NCBI GenBank assembly: GCA_905221605.1
Contig: CAJNDS010002590.1
Span: forward strand, 298,918 to 362,917
DNA length: 64,000 bases
Direction: 5' to 3'
Source of the DNA: Symbiodinium natans
Lineage: Eukaryota > Sar > Dinophyceae > Suessiales > Symbiodiniaceae
The notes beneath the pieces were generated by a model. That model did no database searches and was not told the origin of the DNA. It saw nothing but the letters and a program-made list of their open reading frames with translations. Numbering within the stretch: the stretch's first letter is position 1; each line of letters begins with the position of its first letter. Shown piece after piece: positions 10,660-22,694 of this stretch. Position numbers and translations under genes: made by a program.

Positions 10660-11930
10660 TTGCTGGGAGGGGCCGTTTTGGTCAAAAATCCAGAAAACGA
10701 GAGCCCACCCGGGACCGTCGATTTCAGTACTAAAAAATCACATTTTAAATAGGGACCCGGGCCGATCCTGGGGTCCCCCTCATTTGGGGTGTTTTTGTAG
10801 GCAAACTTTCCCAAGGGGGGGTCGGAGTTTGAGGCAAGGGGGGGTCTCCGAAGACTATTTTGCCTTTAAAATTGAAAAATACCACCCCCCCTTGACCAAA
10901 ACTAGGCTGTGAAAAGGTCGCGGGGGCGGCCCTTCGTCAGCATTGAAGCTTAAAACACTGAAAAACACTGAAAAACCTTAAAAAACATTGAAAAACTCTG
11001 AAAAACTTTGAAAAACCTTGAAAAACTTGCAATCCTGAGGTGAAAGTTCCGTTTTGGTCAAAAAACCAGAAAACGAGAGCCCACCCAGAACCGTCGGTTT
11101 CAGTACTAAAAAATCGCATTTTTAATAGGCACCCGGCCCAATCCTGGGGTCCCCTCATTTGGGGTGTTTTTGGAAGCAAACTTTCCCTCTCAAAGGGGGC
11201 GGAGTTTGAGGCAAGGGGGGGTCTCCGAAGACTATTTTGCTTTTAAAATTGAAAAATGCCACCCCCGATCCTTGGGGTCCCCCTCATTTGGGGTGCAAAC
11301 TTTCCCTCTCAAGGGGGGGTCGGAGTTTGAGGCAAGGGGGGGTCTCCAAAGACTATTTTGCCTTTAAAATTGAAAAATACCACCCCCCCTTGACCAAAAT
11401 TAGGCTGTGAAAAGGTCGCGGGGGCGGCCCTTCATCAGAACTGAGGCTTAAAAACCCTGAAAAAACATTGACAAACCTTAAAAAACACTGAAAAACTTTG
11501 AAAAACCTTGAAAAACTTGCAATCCTGAGGTGAAGGCTCCGTTTTGGTGAAAAAATCCAGAAAACGAGAGCCCACCCGGGACCGTCGATTTCAGTACTAA
11601 AAAATCACTTTTTAAATAGGGACCGGGCCGATCCTGGGGTCCCCCTCATTTGGGGTGTTTTTGGAGGCAAACTTTCTCTCTCAAGGGGGGTCGGAATTTG
11701 AGGCAAGGGGGGTCTCCGAAGACTATTTTGCCTTTAAAATTGAAAAATACCACCCCCCCGACCAAAACTAGGCTGTGAAAAGGTCGCGGGGGTGGCCCTT
11801 CATCAGAACTGAGCTTAAAAACCCTGAAAAACATTGAAAAACCTTAAAAAACATTGAAAAACTCTGAAAAACCTTGAAAAACCTTGAAAAACCTTGAAAA
11901 ATTGGAGATTTTTGAAACCGGTGAAGGCTC
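10660..11930. repeat. Large-unit tandem repeat (about 380-490 bp, three copies plus part)
   Basis: Each copy starts near TCCGTTTTGGTCAAAAA, passes through ACCGTCGATTTCAGTACTAA, CCCCTCATTTGGGGTG, a G-rich GGCAAGGGGGGTCTCC block and AGGCTGTGAAAAGGTCGC, and ends in a run of (T)GAAAAACC(T/A)T short repeats. Copies begin at about 10,670, 11,045 and 11,535; a fourth is broken at about 11,925. The middle copy has an internal partial duplication (near 11,165 and 11,270). ORFs here are short and repeat across copies, so I do not call a gene. Confidence 0.85.
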
Positions 11931-12180
11931 GGTTTTGCTCAAAAAACCCAGAAAACCGACGCGGCTGTGTTTTCTCCGTGTGCCGAATTGACTAGACGGT
12001 GCCGAGTCGAGAAAGAATGTTGCGAGCTAAATGATCAACTAAAGTAAGAAAGAAGATATGTAATTCAGATGAAGAGGGATCTGGGAGGGAGGGGTGATGC
12101 CGAACACGTAGGGTGATGACAGAAACCCTTAGTGAATGCTTGGACCAGAGATGCTGAACCCTAAGCCCTAAACCCTAAAC

Positions 12181-12247
12181 CCTCCTCAATGCCCGGCTCC
12201 CCAAGGCCCCTGGCGCAGGGCTTGTAGCACATGCCCTCGTACATCTC
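12181..12247 (-). CDS. Putative Cys-containing exon
   Basis: On the minus strand, after GCGATAG, the frame reads EMYEGMCYKPCARGLGEPGI and ends at GAG|GGTTTAGGG, where a TTTAGGG array (read on this strand) begins. The opposite strand is much less protein-like. Product unknown; a Cys-rich extracellular-type segment is only a guess. Confidence 0.4.
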
Positions 12248-12286
12248 CTATCGCAGGGTTGAGGCCCTAAACCCTAAACCGTAGGT

Positions 12287-12386
12287 AGGGATGCTACCCC
12301 CTTGTATGCACAGTCCTTAATCGGGATTATAACCGGGGGTACTAGCATCCCTACTGAGGACTGGTAGTACAAGGGGCAACATCCCA
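12287..12386. mobile_element. MITE-like foldback element, family E copy 2
   Basis: GGGATGCTACCCCCTTGTA at the left, TACAAGGGGCAACATCCC at the right, with internal AGTCCT...AGGACT complementarity. Non-coding. Confidence 0.65.
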
Positions 12387-12726
12387 AGGCGCAGGGTTTA
12401 AGATCTCGGATCTACAGAGCTGAGGAGCCTGATCCTTACATCCTAAGCCGGCCAACCCTAAATGCTCTCATGCTTACAGCGTTGACCCTAAGAGTCCTGT
12501 ACCCCAAGACCTGAACCATCCTTCCCCTAATGATGTGCTCGGGGTGGTACATCTAGGGCTTCTGGTGTTGCGGGGGGTGGTGGTGAGGTTTTAGGGCGTA
12601 GGCATAAACCCTAACCCTAAATCCTATTAGCGCTTAGGGCCGTAGGGCTTGGGGTTCGTTGAAACTTCGTGGGTTTTCTGGGTATGGCAGGCACCAGGAA
12701 AGCGGTGGAGTAATGAGAAGGTTTAC

Positions 12727-12832
12727 CTGAAGGTTCATAGGTACTTGTAAGCTGCGGTTATATAAGTGCCCTAAGTAAGGTCATAACCATGGTTATAACC
12801 ACACTTACAAGTACTCATGAACTTTTAAGTAG
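12727..12832. mobile_element. MITE-like foldback element, family B copy 1
   Basis: GAAGGTTCATAGGTACTTGT at the left is the near reverse complement of ACAAGTACTCATGAACTT at the right. The centre contains GGTCATAACCATGGTTATAA, itself palindromic. Non-coding. Confidence 0.75.
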
Positions 12833-12959
12833 GGTTCAGAGTTTAGGGTTTCTTTACCTTAAGCCCCTAAAGGCTTAAGGCTCAGAGTTTCGATCTCGTG
12901 AGCCCTCATCCTTACTCCCAAAACTGCCGGACAGTTATCAGGAAGGTAACCCATATGAC

Positions 12960-13106
12960 CATCGAGCTTTTCTTAGGGTCCCCTACTTGTGGGCCCCTAA
13001 AGGGAGGCCTTATATACCCATGCAACCCAAGGGCCCATACATCAGAACCTTTTGAGGAAGGCCAGGGACCATATTCAGGGACCATGTAGCTACCCTCAGA
13101 GCTTTA
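12960..13106. mobile_element. MITE-like element, family D copy 1
   Basis: Shares GGGCCCATA, CAGAACC, AGGGACC and GTAGCTACC blocks with the copies at about 26,795-26,915 and 28,939-29,093. Ends are partly inverted (GGTCCCT/AGGGACC). Non-coding. Confidence 0.45.
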
Positions 13107-13191
13107 GGTACACACAAACCTAAACATCTAGCCTAAGTCCCCAAAAACACCTCAAACCCCTGACCAACCAAGACCCAAAACCCTGAGACCC

Positions 13192-13310
13192 TACTTGGAG
13201 GTTCATGAGTACTTATAAGTTGGGTTAAGTTATAAGTAGGGCAACCATGGTTATGACCTTATTTAGGGCACTTAGAACCCAACTTAGAAGTACCCATGAA
13301 ACTCCAAGTA
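13192..13310. mobile_element. MITE-like foldback element, family B copy 2
   Basis: ACTTGGAGGTTCATGAGTAC at the left, GTACCCATGAAACTCCAAGT at the right, with a TAACCATGGTTATGACC core shared with the copy about 460 bp to the left. Non-coding. Confidence 0.75.
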
Positions 13311-13388
13311 CAGTCATCATAACCGCCTGTGGCCCATGAAACTTCACAAGTGCACCCGCCAGTTGAGGCCGTTCAGGGTTTACAAATT

Positions 13389-13495
13389 TGGGTAGTTCTC
13401 GAAATTACGGTCCCCTTTCGGGGGGTCCTTTGTAAATAAGGCTGCCGCACTATAAACAGGACACAAAGTGGGACCCTGACTTGCAGAACTGCCCT
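13389..13495. mobile_element. MITE-like foldback element, family F copy 1
   Basis: GGGTAGTTCTCGAAATTACG at the left resembles the copy at 54,969 (GGGCGGTTGTCAAAATTATG). The right end CAGAACTGCCC is inverted. Non-coding. Confidence 0.4.
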
Positions 13496-13958
13496 TTTAG
13501 GGTTTCGGGTTTAGGGTATAGGGTTTAGGGTTTAGGGCTTAGGGCACAGGGCCACCTTGAGGCGCGACATGTCATAATAAATTCCGAGGCGGCGCGGCCA
13601 GCCCTCGGAAGCGCCATATACCCCCCAAAGGCTCGAAACCCTGTAAACCCTAATTCTACTACCCGGGAAAGCCTGAACCGAAAAGCCCAAGCCCGAGCAA
13701 GCCCGCTAAGCCCCAAAAGCCCGGAAAAAAAATCTTTAAAACCCTGAAAAACCTAAAAACGCTACGAAACCCAAAAACCTGCGAAAACCCTCAAAACACA
13801 AACACAAACCTGACAAACATCCCAAAAACCCAAAACTCTAGACCCGAAACCCTTGAACACTCATGCGCCACGCCTCGTCCTTGTTGCACTTTCCGGGCCT
13901 CCTCGGGCCTCAGTCCGGGGAATACTGCTCTGTGGCATACTAAGGCATAAAGGTGTGG

Positions 13959-14078
13959 CAGGGTTTAGGGTTTAGGGTTTAGGGTTTAGGGTTTAGGGTT
14001 TAGGGTTTAGGGTTTAGGGTTTAGGGTTTAGGGTTTAGGGTTAGGGTTTAGGGTTTAGGGTTTAGAGTTTAGGGTATG
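13959..14078. repeat. Long TTTAGGG array
   Basis: About sixteen near-perfect TTTAGGG units, then AT-rich variants (TTTATAGGG, TTCATAGGG) to about 14,160. Confidence 0.95.
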
Positions 14079-15777
14079 TTTAGGGTTCATATAGGGCTTA
14101 TATAGTTTACATAGGATTCATACAGTGTTTTGTTTATATAGGGTTTATAGGGTTTAGGCCCGCCAGTAGTACCATTGTTCCCTGTTTGTTTTGGTTTTAC
14201 TAGACTAGGAGTAAGAGAAAGCGTGCCCATATTGCAAAGGAGTTACTGGGCAACCTAGTGGAGCTTTAGGGTTATAGGGTTTAGGCTTTACGGTGTATAG
14301 GGTGTATAGGGTTCGTAGGGTTTTACAGGGTGTTGCACGGTTTATAGGGTTTGGCTGCTTTTGTTTTGTTTTTGCTCTTTGCCTATGTTGCCCTACGCTG
14401 TTTTGATTTTTTTGTTGCTTCTTTCGTTGGTGTTTGTGTGTTTTGCTTTCGTGCTAGCGTGTGCTTGGCCTCAGTTTGCCTGCTGCTTGTTCAGGTGTGT
14501 CTAAACCCTAAACCCTAGACCCTACCCTAAACCCTAAACGCTAAACCCTAGCATAATGTCCAGCGTCGTGTTGCAGGATTACTTGGCAGGGTAGTTCGGT
14601 CCCTTGTGGGGGAGCGGGGGGGGCTTTCCAAGGTGCAGTGCCATTTTTCGAGCCAAAAAGGGACCCCAATTGAGATTTAGAGAACCACCTGTATCTCTAC
14701 GTCAGTATTCCATAGCTCCATCTTGTTCCAATGGAGATGAGCTACATCTACGCGATAGAAATCCTAACATGTGGTTGCGGCTGTGATGATTACAGTTCTT
14801 GTGCTTCTTGCAGTCATTACTAAGTCTACTCTTAGTCTTACTTTGCCCTTACTTGAACTTTAAACTTCTTGGGTTTCCTTATTTAGTAGGAATACTAAAG
14901 TTTAACCTGTTTTCGCTTGGTTATTGGAGAAGTAAGTATTACTTTTCTTGCCCATACAATGTCTTATTCGAAGAATTGCTGTGATGGCCCCTAAACCCTA
15001 AACCCTAAACCCTAAACCCTAAACCCTAAGCGTTTGTTTTTGCTTCTCGCGCGCCCGAGGCGCTGAACACTTCTGGCGGAAGCTCGTGTAGCTAGTCTTC
15101 ACCCTAAACCATCTAGGCCCTCTATACACCTTTAAAAAAACCTACAAACACTGCAAACCCTGTAAACCCTATAAGCCTATAAGCCCTCTAAACGCCCTAT
15201 CACCGATTAGGGTTTAGGGCTCGAGGTTTAGGGTTTGGTGAGACAATGTGAGGGTGATCTTCAACGAAGTTAGGGCAACTTACAGGTTTAGGGTTTAGGG
15301 TTTAGGGTTTAGGGTTTAGGATTTAGGGTTTAGGGCTACTTATGAGTTATGTTGGGTGTTTTGACGTTCAGGCCCTTCGGAGTCGAATACCCTGATCGCC
15401 GTAAGCTTTAGCACACTTAAGAGGGTTAAGGACTGAGGGCTAAAGGGCTGCAAAAAGGAATATGGCCCTAAACCCTAAACCCTAAACCCTAAGCCCTAAA
15501 CCCTAAACCCTAAACCCTAAGCCCTAAACCCTAAAAGCTAAACCCTAAACCCATGAGTAGGGTAAACTCTCCATGACTGGGTTGGCCTTTGAATCCTTTG
15601 AAACATCACCACTAGACCCAAGAGCAGCCTAGGAATGAAAAGGGTACCCTTTTTGGTTAAAAGGGGCTTGTAAGGCAACCTGAACCCTAAAAAAGAGGGG
15701 AATAGGGGCCTACTCTGGGTCCTAGAATATCCAAAAAGCAAACCTAGACAAGTTTAACACACCTTGAATGAAAAAAA

Positions 15778-15822
15778 GTATATATACATATATATATATA
15801 TATATACAGATAGATAGATAGA
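15778..15822. repeat. TA/GATA microsatellite
   Basis: (TA)n followed by (GATA)n. Confidence 0.9.
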
Positions 15823-17149
15823 CAAGATCCCCAAAGCCAACCTAGAGAAGACCACGCAGCAGAGGCTTCGCGGCTGAGCCTCTTGCAGCCGCCCTTGCTG
15901 TCTACCTGAGACAACACGCGCGACCACCGGGAGCCCTAAACCCTAAACCTGTCAAGAGGGTCCTGGATTGCCTCATGGGTCCTGCCCCCCTCTCTTCGGT
16001 CAAGGTGCTGCGTAGCCCGTGCAGACGAATGGGCCCATGAAGGAGATATGGCTCGGACTCAGTGGAGGGAATTGGGCTTAGAGCTTCTGTCCTAAACCCT
16101 AAAGGTTCCCTAAACCCCAAACCCTTCAACCCAAAACCCAAAACCCTATTGGGTTTAGGGTTTAGGGACTTAGGGGGCTTGGAGTTTAGGGATTTAGAGG
16201 TTTAGGGTTTAGGGTTCAGACCCTCAGTTGCCCACAAACTCGAAACTTTAGGGTTGAGGCTTTTGGCCTTGTGGAGGCTCAGGCCGTTCGAGGTTCCTAA
16301 ACCGTACACCCTAGGTTTAGCGTTTAGGGTTTAGGGTTAGGGTTTGGGTTTACTAGACCGTAACCGTAACCCTTTGTTTGTTGCGGGCGCAGGAGTCTGA
16401 GTGAGGCCTTGGGGACCAGGCAACCAGAAGTCCCCCTTGAACCCCTGAACCCTGAAGCAGGACACGAAGCCGAATCTTCCCGAAGCTGAAACCCTAAACC
16501 CTAAATCCCAAATCCTAAACCCTAAACACTATACCAAAGCACTTGGGGGCTCATAGGTACTTCTAAGTAGGGTAACAAGTTCAGGGATTTATAAGATTTA
16601 TAGGATTTATAGGGTTTAGGCATCCTGAAGCAAGAGTGAACATGCCGCACAGTGGTAGGACCCCAGCGTCGCTGTAGTCCAGTTGTCTTTCCCGTCGCAA
16701 CGCGTGCGGGGGATGTATGGTCTGTAACCCGAAACCCTAAACCCTAAACCCTAAACCCTAAGATTGCGATAGGGGTGCGGGGGGGGTGGGGGGCTAAACC
16801 CTAAACCCTTCCTGTGTGTTGCTCCATGAAGCTTGTCGGAGAGCCTAGACACCCTAAGCCCGACCCCATCCCCCCCCCAAAAAAAAAAAAAAAGTGTATA
16901 CACATATAATAATAGTAATAATAATAATCAAAATTGGCACAAAAGGGCATTCCCCTCCCTGCAACCTCAATCCCGATCCCTGGACCCTTTTAGTTTAGGG
17001 CTTAGGGTTTAGGATTAGGCGGGCTTAGGGTAGCCGCGGAACCCTGAACCCCAAGCCCTAAACACGCCTAAGCACTAAACCCTTGTAAACCCTAAACCCT
17101 TGTAAACCCTAAACCCGTTGAGGGTAAAGGTCTAGGGTTTTGAGGCTTC

Positions 17150-17440
17150 CTACACCTAGACCCAGCAGTAGCCTAGGAATAGAAAGGGTGCCCTTTTTGG
17201 CTTTAAGGGGATTATAGGGGAACCCCAACCCTAAAAAAAGGCTAAAAGCTTGTTTGGTTTTAAGGAGATTATAAAGGGAACCCCAACCCTAAAAAAAGGC
17301 AAAAAGCTTTTTGGTTTTAAGGGGATTATAAGGGAACCCCAACCCTAAAAAGAGGAAAAAAGTGCCTTTGGTTTTAAGGGATTATAGGGGAACCCCAACC
17401 CAAAAAAAAGAGGAAAAAAGGGGCCTACTCCCGGTCCTAG
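17150..17440. repeat. About 57-bp tandem repeat of a dispersed element
   Basis: Four units, each with GGTTTTAAGGGGATTATA, GGGAACCCCAACCCTAAAAA and an AAAGG tail. The same unit occurs singly near 3,920-3,960 and 15,640-15,700, so a dispersed element has been amplified locally. Non-coding. Confidence 0.8.
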
Positions 17441-18119
17441 ACACTGTGCCCCCGCGCTAGATGCAAGGCTCTGCGGAGCAGCCTCGACACAGGGTTTAGG
17501 GTTTAGGGTTTAGGGTTTAGGGTTTAGGGTTTAGGGTTTAGGGTGTTTCTAGGGCCTAAGTCCCTGAAACCCAAAACCCTAAATCCTAAACCCTATAGGG
17601 TTCAGGGTTTGGGGTTTGGGGTTTGGGGTTAGGGTGTGGAGGTCAGATGTCTAGGGCCTTTAGGGTTTAGGGGCTTAGGGGGCCGTTGAAAGCATACAGC
17701 TTGGAGCTTGTAGGGTTTAGGGTTTAGGGTTTAGGCTTTGGGGTTGAGGGTGTCATTCAAGCGGGGGTTTTGAGGGTTTAGGGTTTAGCAAAACAACCCC
17801 AAAGTCTCAAGACCAAATCGCCCAAAACCTGAACCCTAAACCCTGAACCCTAAACCCTAATTCCAGGCTTTTTGTATTAGTCTTCGGGTTTAGGGTTTAA
17901 GGTCTTAGGGTCTTAGGGTTTAGGATTTTTAGCGGAGCTTCTTGCCTGCTTTTGATGCTAGACCCTAAACCCTAAACCCTGAATTGTTCTTTCTTGTTTT
18001 TGCTTACGGCGTGGTTAACGAAACCGCCGAATATGCGTGTCTCTTCGTTTTCCAAGTCTGTTAGTGCTGCTTGCGGTGGGGGGGGGGGATGGGGGGGGGG
18101 GATAAGAACGTCATTCATA

Positions 18120-18640
18120 CTGCGTCCATGCCCAAAACACTGGTATTTACTTTGTACATCGCACTGCACAAGGATGGGGAACAAGAAAATCCGTCACAGG
18201 CGTCGCGTCCATGCCCAAAACACTGGTATTTACTTCGTTTTTTGCCCAAAACACTGGCTTAGGGTTAAACCTTAAACCGTTCTGCCCACATATGTCTGCT
18301 TTAGGATTGAGGTTCTGGGTTAAACCTTAAACCGTTCTGCCCATTTATGTCCGGTTTCGGGTTTTCCGTTTCAGATTTAGGGTTAAGCCTGAAACCGTTC
18401 TGCCGATATACCCTTAACCATACACCACACAGTGCACGCCCCAAGCTCTCCCGTATGCAAACCTGAGCACTGTCCTGCAAGCCCAAATTCCTCAAGTCGA
18501 ACTCTCAAGTAAACTTGACCCTTCTGTCGAATTTAGAGTTTAGGATTTAAGGTTTACGGTTAAGCCTTAAACCGTTCTAGCCATGTACCCGAAACCATAC
18601 ACCAAACAGTGCTAGCCCGAAGCTATAACACGCTGTAAAT
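18120..18640. repeat. Irregular repeats of two motifs
   Basis: CATGCCCAAAACACTGGTAT occurs at about 18,127 and 18,211, and a partial copy near 18,245. TTAAACCTTAAACCGTTCTG occurs at about 18,265 and 18,323, with relatives near 18,380 and 18,560. They may be remnants of one larger repeat. No convincing gene. Confidence 0.6.
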
Positions 18641-19389
18641 ACCAACGTTTCCACACAAGCGAACAGCCTGGAACCCTTGCTTGTCTACTCGTCCAGAAAC
18701 GTGTAACCTAAGGCCTTTTAAAAATAAACGTCTCACAAAACCTGTCTTAACATGCCAATTCGCTGCAAATGCCAGCACTTCCGAAAAAAAACATCTCAAA
18801 TAAAGCGACTTCTGAAAGTCGAAAAATCGTGGACACACGAAAACACTGCTATTTACAGTGAGTTCGGCCAATTTTTTCTCGCCCACCGGCGCAGAAACAT
18901 CGAAAAAACCTAGGTTTCTCACTTCGACCCCCCAAACAAAACGTGCGTTTTCGGCGGGGTCGTTAACCACGCCGCAACCTTGTTTTTGTTCTTGGGCGGG
19001 GTCGGGCGGGGGTTTAGGGTTTGGGGTCTGCGGGTTTTGGGGCTTCAGGGTAGTGAACTTGGGTGGTCGCGAGGTGTCTAGATGTTTATAAACCCTAAAC
19101 CCTATAAACCCTGAACCCTGAACCCTAAACCCTAAACCCTAAACCCTTAACCCCAAAACTCCAGGGCTTCAGGCGGCAGGTGGTCAAGGCCGACCCCATC
19201 CCCCCCCTGTGCTTTCCGTTCCTGGGGCCCCTAAACAGTGGGATTATAGCATCCCAAAAAGAGTAGAGTGTACCCACTCAGCTACTTAGTCTAAGTTAAC
19301 GGGTCAGGGTGAAGGGCTTACTTGCCGAGACCCAAGAGGAACTTAAGGTTTAGGGTTTATAGGGTTTAGGGTTTAGTAGCCACCAACAG

Positions 19390-19438
19390 GACACGCTTTA
19401 AAGGGGGCTTCCAAGGGAGCCCACGCCCAACAAAAGAA
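19390..19438 (+). CDS. Putative short exon
   Basis: Between acceptor-like CCACCAACAG and consensus donor AA|GTGAGT the frame reads GHALKGASKGAHAQQKK. A TTTAGGG stretch precedes the acceptor. Very short; product unknown. Confidence 0.35.
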
Positions 19439-20049
19439 GTGAGTGAGGGCCGAATCTAGGGGCTCGGAAGAAATGCTCATAGTTTGCCCTTATGGTCCCT
19501 TTATCATTTTACTATAACAACCCCCCAAAACCCTGTTCTAATTATTACGGCTCCTACACTACTCTGGGTCCAAGCCACTGTCAAACTCTGCAAACAGCCG
19601 AAAGGAACCACAGATGGTCCCTTGAAACCCTCTGAACCATATTCCTGAAAATGATCCTCTTAACCCAATAGGAGAACATTTGGTTTAGGGTTTAGGGATA
19701 ATATTCCTGAATATGATCCTCTTACACTGAATAAGGGAACATTGGGTTTGGGGTTTAGGGTTTAGGGCTTAGGGTTTAGGGCCAATGTTCCTGAATATGA
19801 ACCTCTTAAACCCAATAAGGGAAAAAAACATGTCCCAAGGGACTACCTGCTGAGACCCCGGCAAGTGTTCGGACTGGATCGGATGGGGTACTTGCCTTGC
19901 GTCAGAGCCTTCACAGGAGTAGTTTCCAAACTCATGGTCCCTTTTTGGGATCCCATGTACAAGGGTGCCCGAAAAAGGGGGGTTTACATAGGCGTTTCGG
20001 CCCCAAACCCTAATAACCCTCACCTACAGAGCTTAGGTCTTAGGGATCA

Positions 20050-20145
20050 TTTAGGAAATCGTGCCCTAAACCCTAAACCCTAAACCCTAAACCCTAAACC
20101 CTTAAACCCTAAACCCTAAACCCTAAACCCTAAACCTCAAAGGGT
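20050..20145. repeat. CCCTAAA array
   Basis: About twelve units. With the opposite-orientation array at 20,223-20,290 it flanks the exon-like island at 20,153-20,219. Confidence 0.95.
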
Positions 20146-20152
20146 TTTGGGC

Positions 20153-20219
20153 TTAATAGGACAGCGGGGTTACCGAAGGCAGCGGCATCCCCTTGCGGTT
20201 GTTAGCCATGCCGTTCCGT
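20153..20219 (-). CDS. Putative exon between opposed telomere-type arrays
   Basis: On the minus strand the (CCCTAAA)n array ends in CCCCAG and the frame then reads RRNGMANNRKGMPLPSVTPL and stops at TAA. A possible donor (CTTCG|GTAACC) lies inside. Flanks have the CCCTAAA-exon-TTTAGGG polarity. Product unknown. Confidence 0.4.
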
Positions 20220-20222
20220 CTG

Positions 20223-20290
20223 GGGTTTAGGGTTTAGGGTTTAGGGTTTAGGGTTTAGGGTTTAGGGTTTAGGGTTTAGAGTTTAGGGTA
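20223..20290. repeat. TTTAGGG array
   Basis: Nine units, nearly perfect. Confidence 0.95.
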
Positions 20291-21779
20291 TAACAAACTG
20301 ATCTCCACCGAACGAGCTCCAAACCCTGAACCCTGCAAAGATGCAATGTCGCAACCCCAACACTCAAGACCCTTAGCGCACTAGTTCCCCTCACTAGTTG
20401 GAATACCCCTAGGCAGCGAACATAAACCTTGTCCAAGAACACAAGCCCTCAATCAACATTACCTACCTCCACAAAGAAGAAGACCCGAAACGTATACAGC
20501 CCTGTCAACCCCGAATTGCAGAAGCCTAAACCGACCCCTAAACCCTAGTAGAGACTTACGTAGTCTACACCCCGAAGCCCTAAAGCCCTGCACCTGAACC
20601 CTGCAAACCCTAAACCCTGGAACCCTGAACCCTAGCTACAACCCAAGTCTGAACCCTAAACTCTAAACCCTAAAACCCTACAACCATCGTCCCGAATCAG
20701 TCTCCATGCACACACCGTGTCTCGGCTGGGGGGCAGACGCTGCAGTTCTTGTAGCAGGCCCTTCAGGCTTGGGGTTTAGGTCACAAGGTAAACCATAAAC
20801 CCTAAACCTAAACCCTGCGGACAGGACATAAGAGTCAGATTCGGTTAGAAGTGGAAGAGCTCAATGTTGTAATGTGCATACCGCTAGCATACCCCAAAGC
20901 GATGCAGGTTTCAATATGGCTTGCATACAGTGCCGGGGTGATTTCGGCAGAACATAAGAATGCCTAGAAGCATCCGACAATTGGCTCCTTAGGAAATCCC
21001 AAAATTCTATCAGATGCTCCTATACTCCCCAAAGAACCTGAATAAAAACAACACTTTTAATATCCTCTTGGGTTTTACATAAAAAAATGAAAAATAACTT
21101 CCAAGGGGGATATAGGCTCATGCAGAATGTCTGGCGCAGGCTTCTAGAACAGAGACCTCGAAACCGAAATCCTGCACGAGGGGGTGGGGGGGGGGGGTGG
21201 GGCCTTCATCCGAACACTAAGCCCTACGCCTTACGTACTAAACCCTAAGCCCTAAGCCCTAAGCCTGTGAGACCTCGGACCCGCACCCAAATTCTCCAAC
21301 TAAGTTGGTTCACATTTGACATGGGAGGTGCAACTTCCAAAATGCTAAGTAGCTGGTGATCCTCAGCCCTCCTAAACCCCCCTCAACCCCCTAAACCCTA
21401 ACCCCCAAACCCGAACCCCTAAACACCTTAAACCCTAAACCCTAAACCTAAACCCTGCACCCTGAACCCTAAGCCCTAAACCCGAAGCGCTGTGAGGCTG
21501 TGGCCCTGCAAAGAGCTCCTCCTCGTGGAAGCAGTCGTTGCTGTTCCTTGGGCGCGGGAGTTCGGGGTGCGGGGCTTGGCCATCTAGGGTTTAGGGTCTA
21601 GGGTTTAGGGTTTAGGCTTAGGCTTTAGGGTTTAGGGTTTAGAGTTTAGGGTTTGGGGTTTAGGGTGTTGGGTTTAGGGTTCAGGGTGTCCCAAGGCCAC
21701 ACAATCACAACTCGCGGCGAGCCAGACCAGAGCCAGCACAAGCCAAGAGCCATTCCAGATTCACATGTCAATCATGTCT

Positions 21780-22350
21780 AGGAAACATTGAAACGCTGGG
21801 AAACCTAGGACATGGGGACTCTGGGGACACTGGGATGCTTAGGCCACTCGGGACTTTTGGCAAAGCTTCGGTAAACTTGTTGGCAAACTCTTGGCCCTTT
21901 GGCAAAGTTTCAGGCGCTTGATGCAAGACGCACACTTGCGAGGCTTGGGGCACTTCGGACTTGTGCTTGGTACATTTGTGAATACTTGGGATACTGGAAC
22001 CCGTGATTTAAGGTGATTTTGACGAACCTGACATGACATTCTTCACCACCCCAGGGTTGTTTCACACGGGTGTGGAGCACTTGGGCTTTCACTAGATACT
22101 TGAGACGCGTGGGACTGGGGTCACTTGGGACACGGAACACTGGGAGCAGTTGGGACACGGGGGGTCGCTCAGGCCACTTGGGACCTACTTAGACACGTGT
22201 TCGCTTGGGCTGCTTGGAGCACACTTGGGGTCGTTTGGGACACCACTTGGAGCACTTGCGGGCACTGGCACTGGGAAACACCCGGATCACTTGCTGCAGC
22301 AGCTTAAACGAATGCTTGAGTCACGTGGGGGGCGCTTGGGAGCACTGGAG
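21780..22350. repeat. Degenerate CACTTGGGAC minisatellite
   Basis: Variants of CACTTGGGAC / CACTGGGA recur at roughly 10-25 base intervals. This creates long overlapping ORFs on both strands that I do not accept as genes. Confidence 0.6.
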
Positions 22351-22481
22351 CACACTATTCACTGGCATGTGGCAGGGGCTCCGAGGCCTTTTTGGGCGAG
22401 CCCTGCCCTCGCCAAAGGGTCCTGGTCCCCACGCACGGCGGACGGGACGCCAGATAATATTGCTGACCCGGTGTTTTGCAG

Positions 22482-22694
22482 CCTGAAGGTTGGCTCGGTC
22501 TCTCACTGGGTCTCCCTGAGCGCTCGAGCGGCACCCGCCTACCCCAAAAAACAAGTGAGTGGGGTGGGGGCGGGTTAGGATTTGGGGTGCAGGCTTTCTT
22601 GAGCACCCGCGGCTTGGAAATGTCGACCGCGTTTGCGCCAAACCCTGAAACCCTGCACAACATCACGGAAGAGGATCCCCGCTTCTATGTGCCT
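22482..22694 (+). CDS. Two in-frame exons with canonical splice sites
   Basis: Exon 1 (22,482-22,554) follows TGTTTTGCAG and ends CAA|GTGAGT. The 38-bp mini-intron ends GGGGTGCAG. Exon 2 (22,593-22,694) ends CCT|GTAAGT. In one frame both are open and join in phase: exon 1 reads KVGSVSHWVSLSARAAPAYP, and exon 2 contains NPETLHNITEEDPRFYVP. Four consensus-like sites and continuous phase make this the best-supported small gene piece outside the gene island. The rest of the gene is not identified; the island at about 23,140-23,210 could be downstream. Product unknown. Confidence 0.5.

Noticed and set aside
22125-22578. Overlapping ORFs of up to 142 residues
   Set aside because: Mostly decoded from the degenerate CACTTGGGAC minisatellite; only the spliced pair at 22,482-22,694 is kept.
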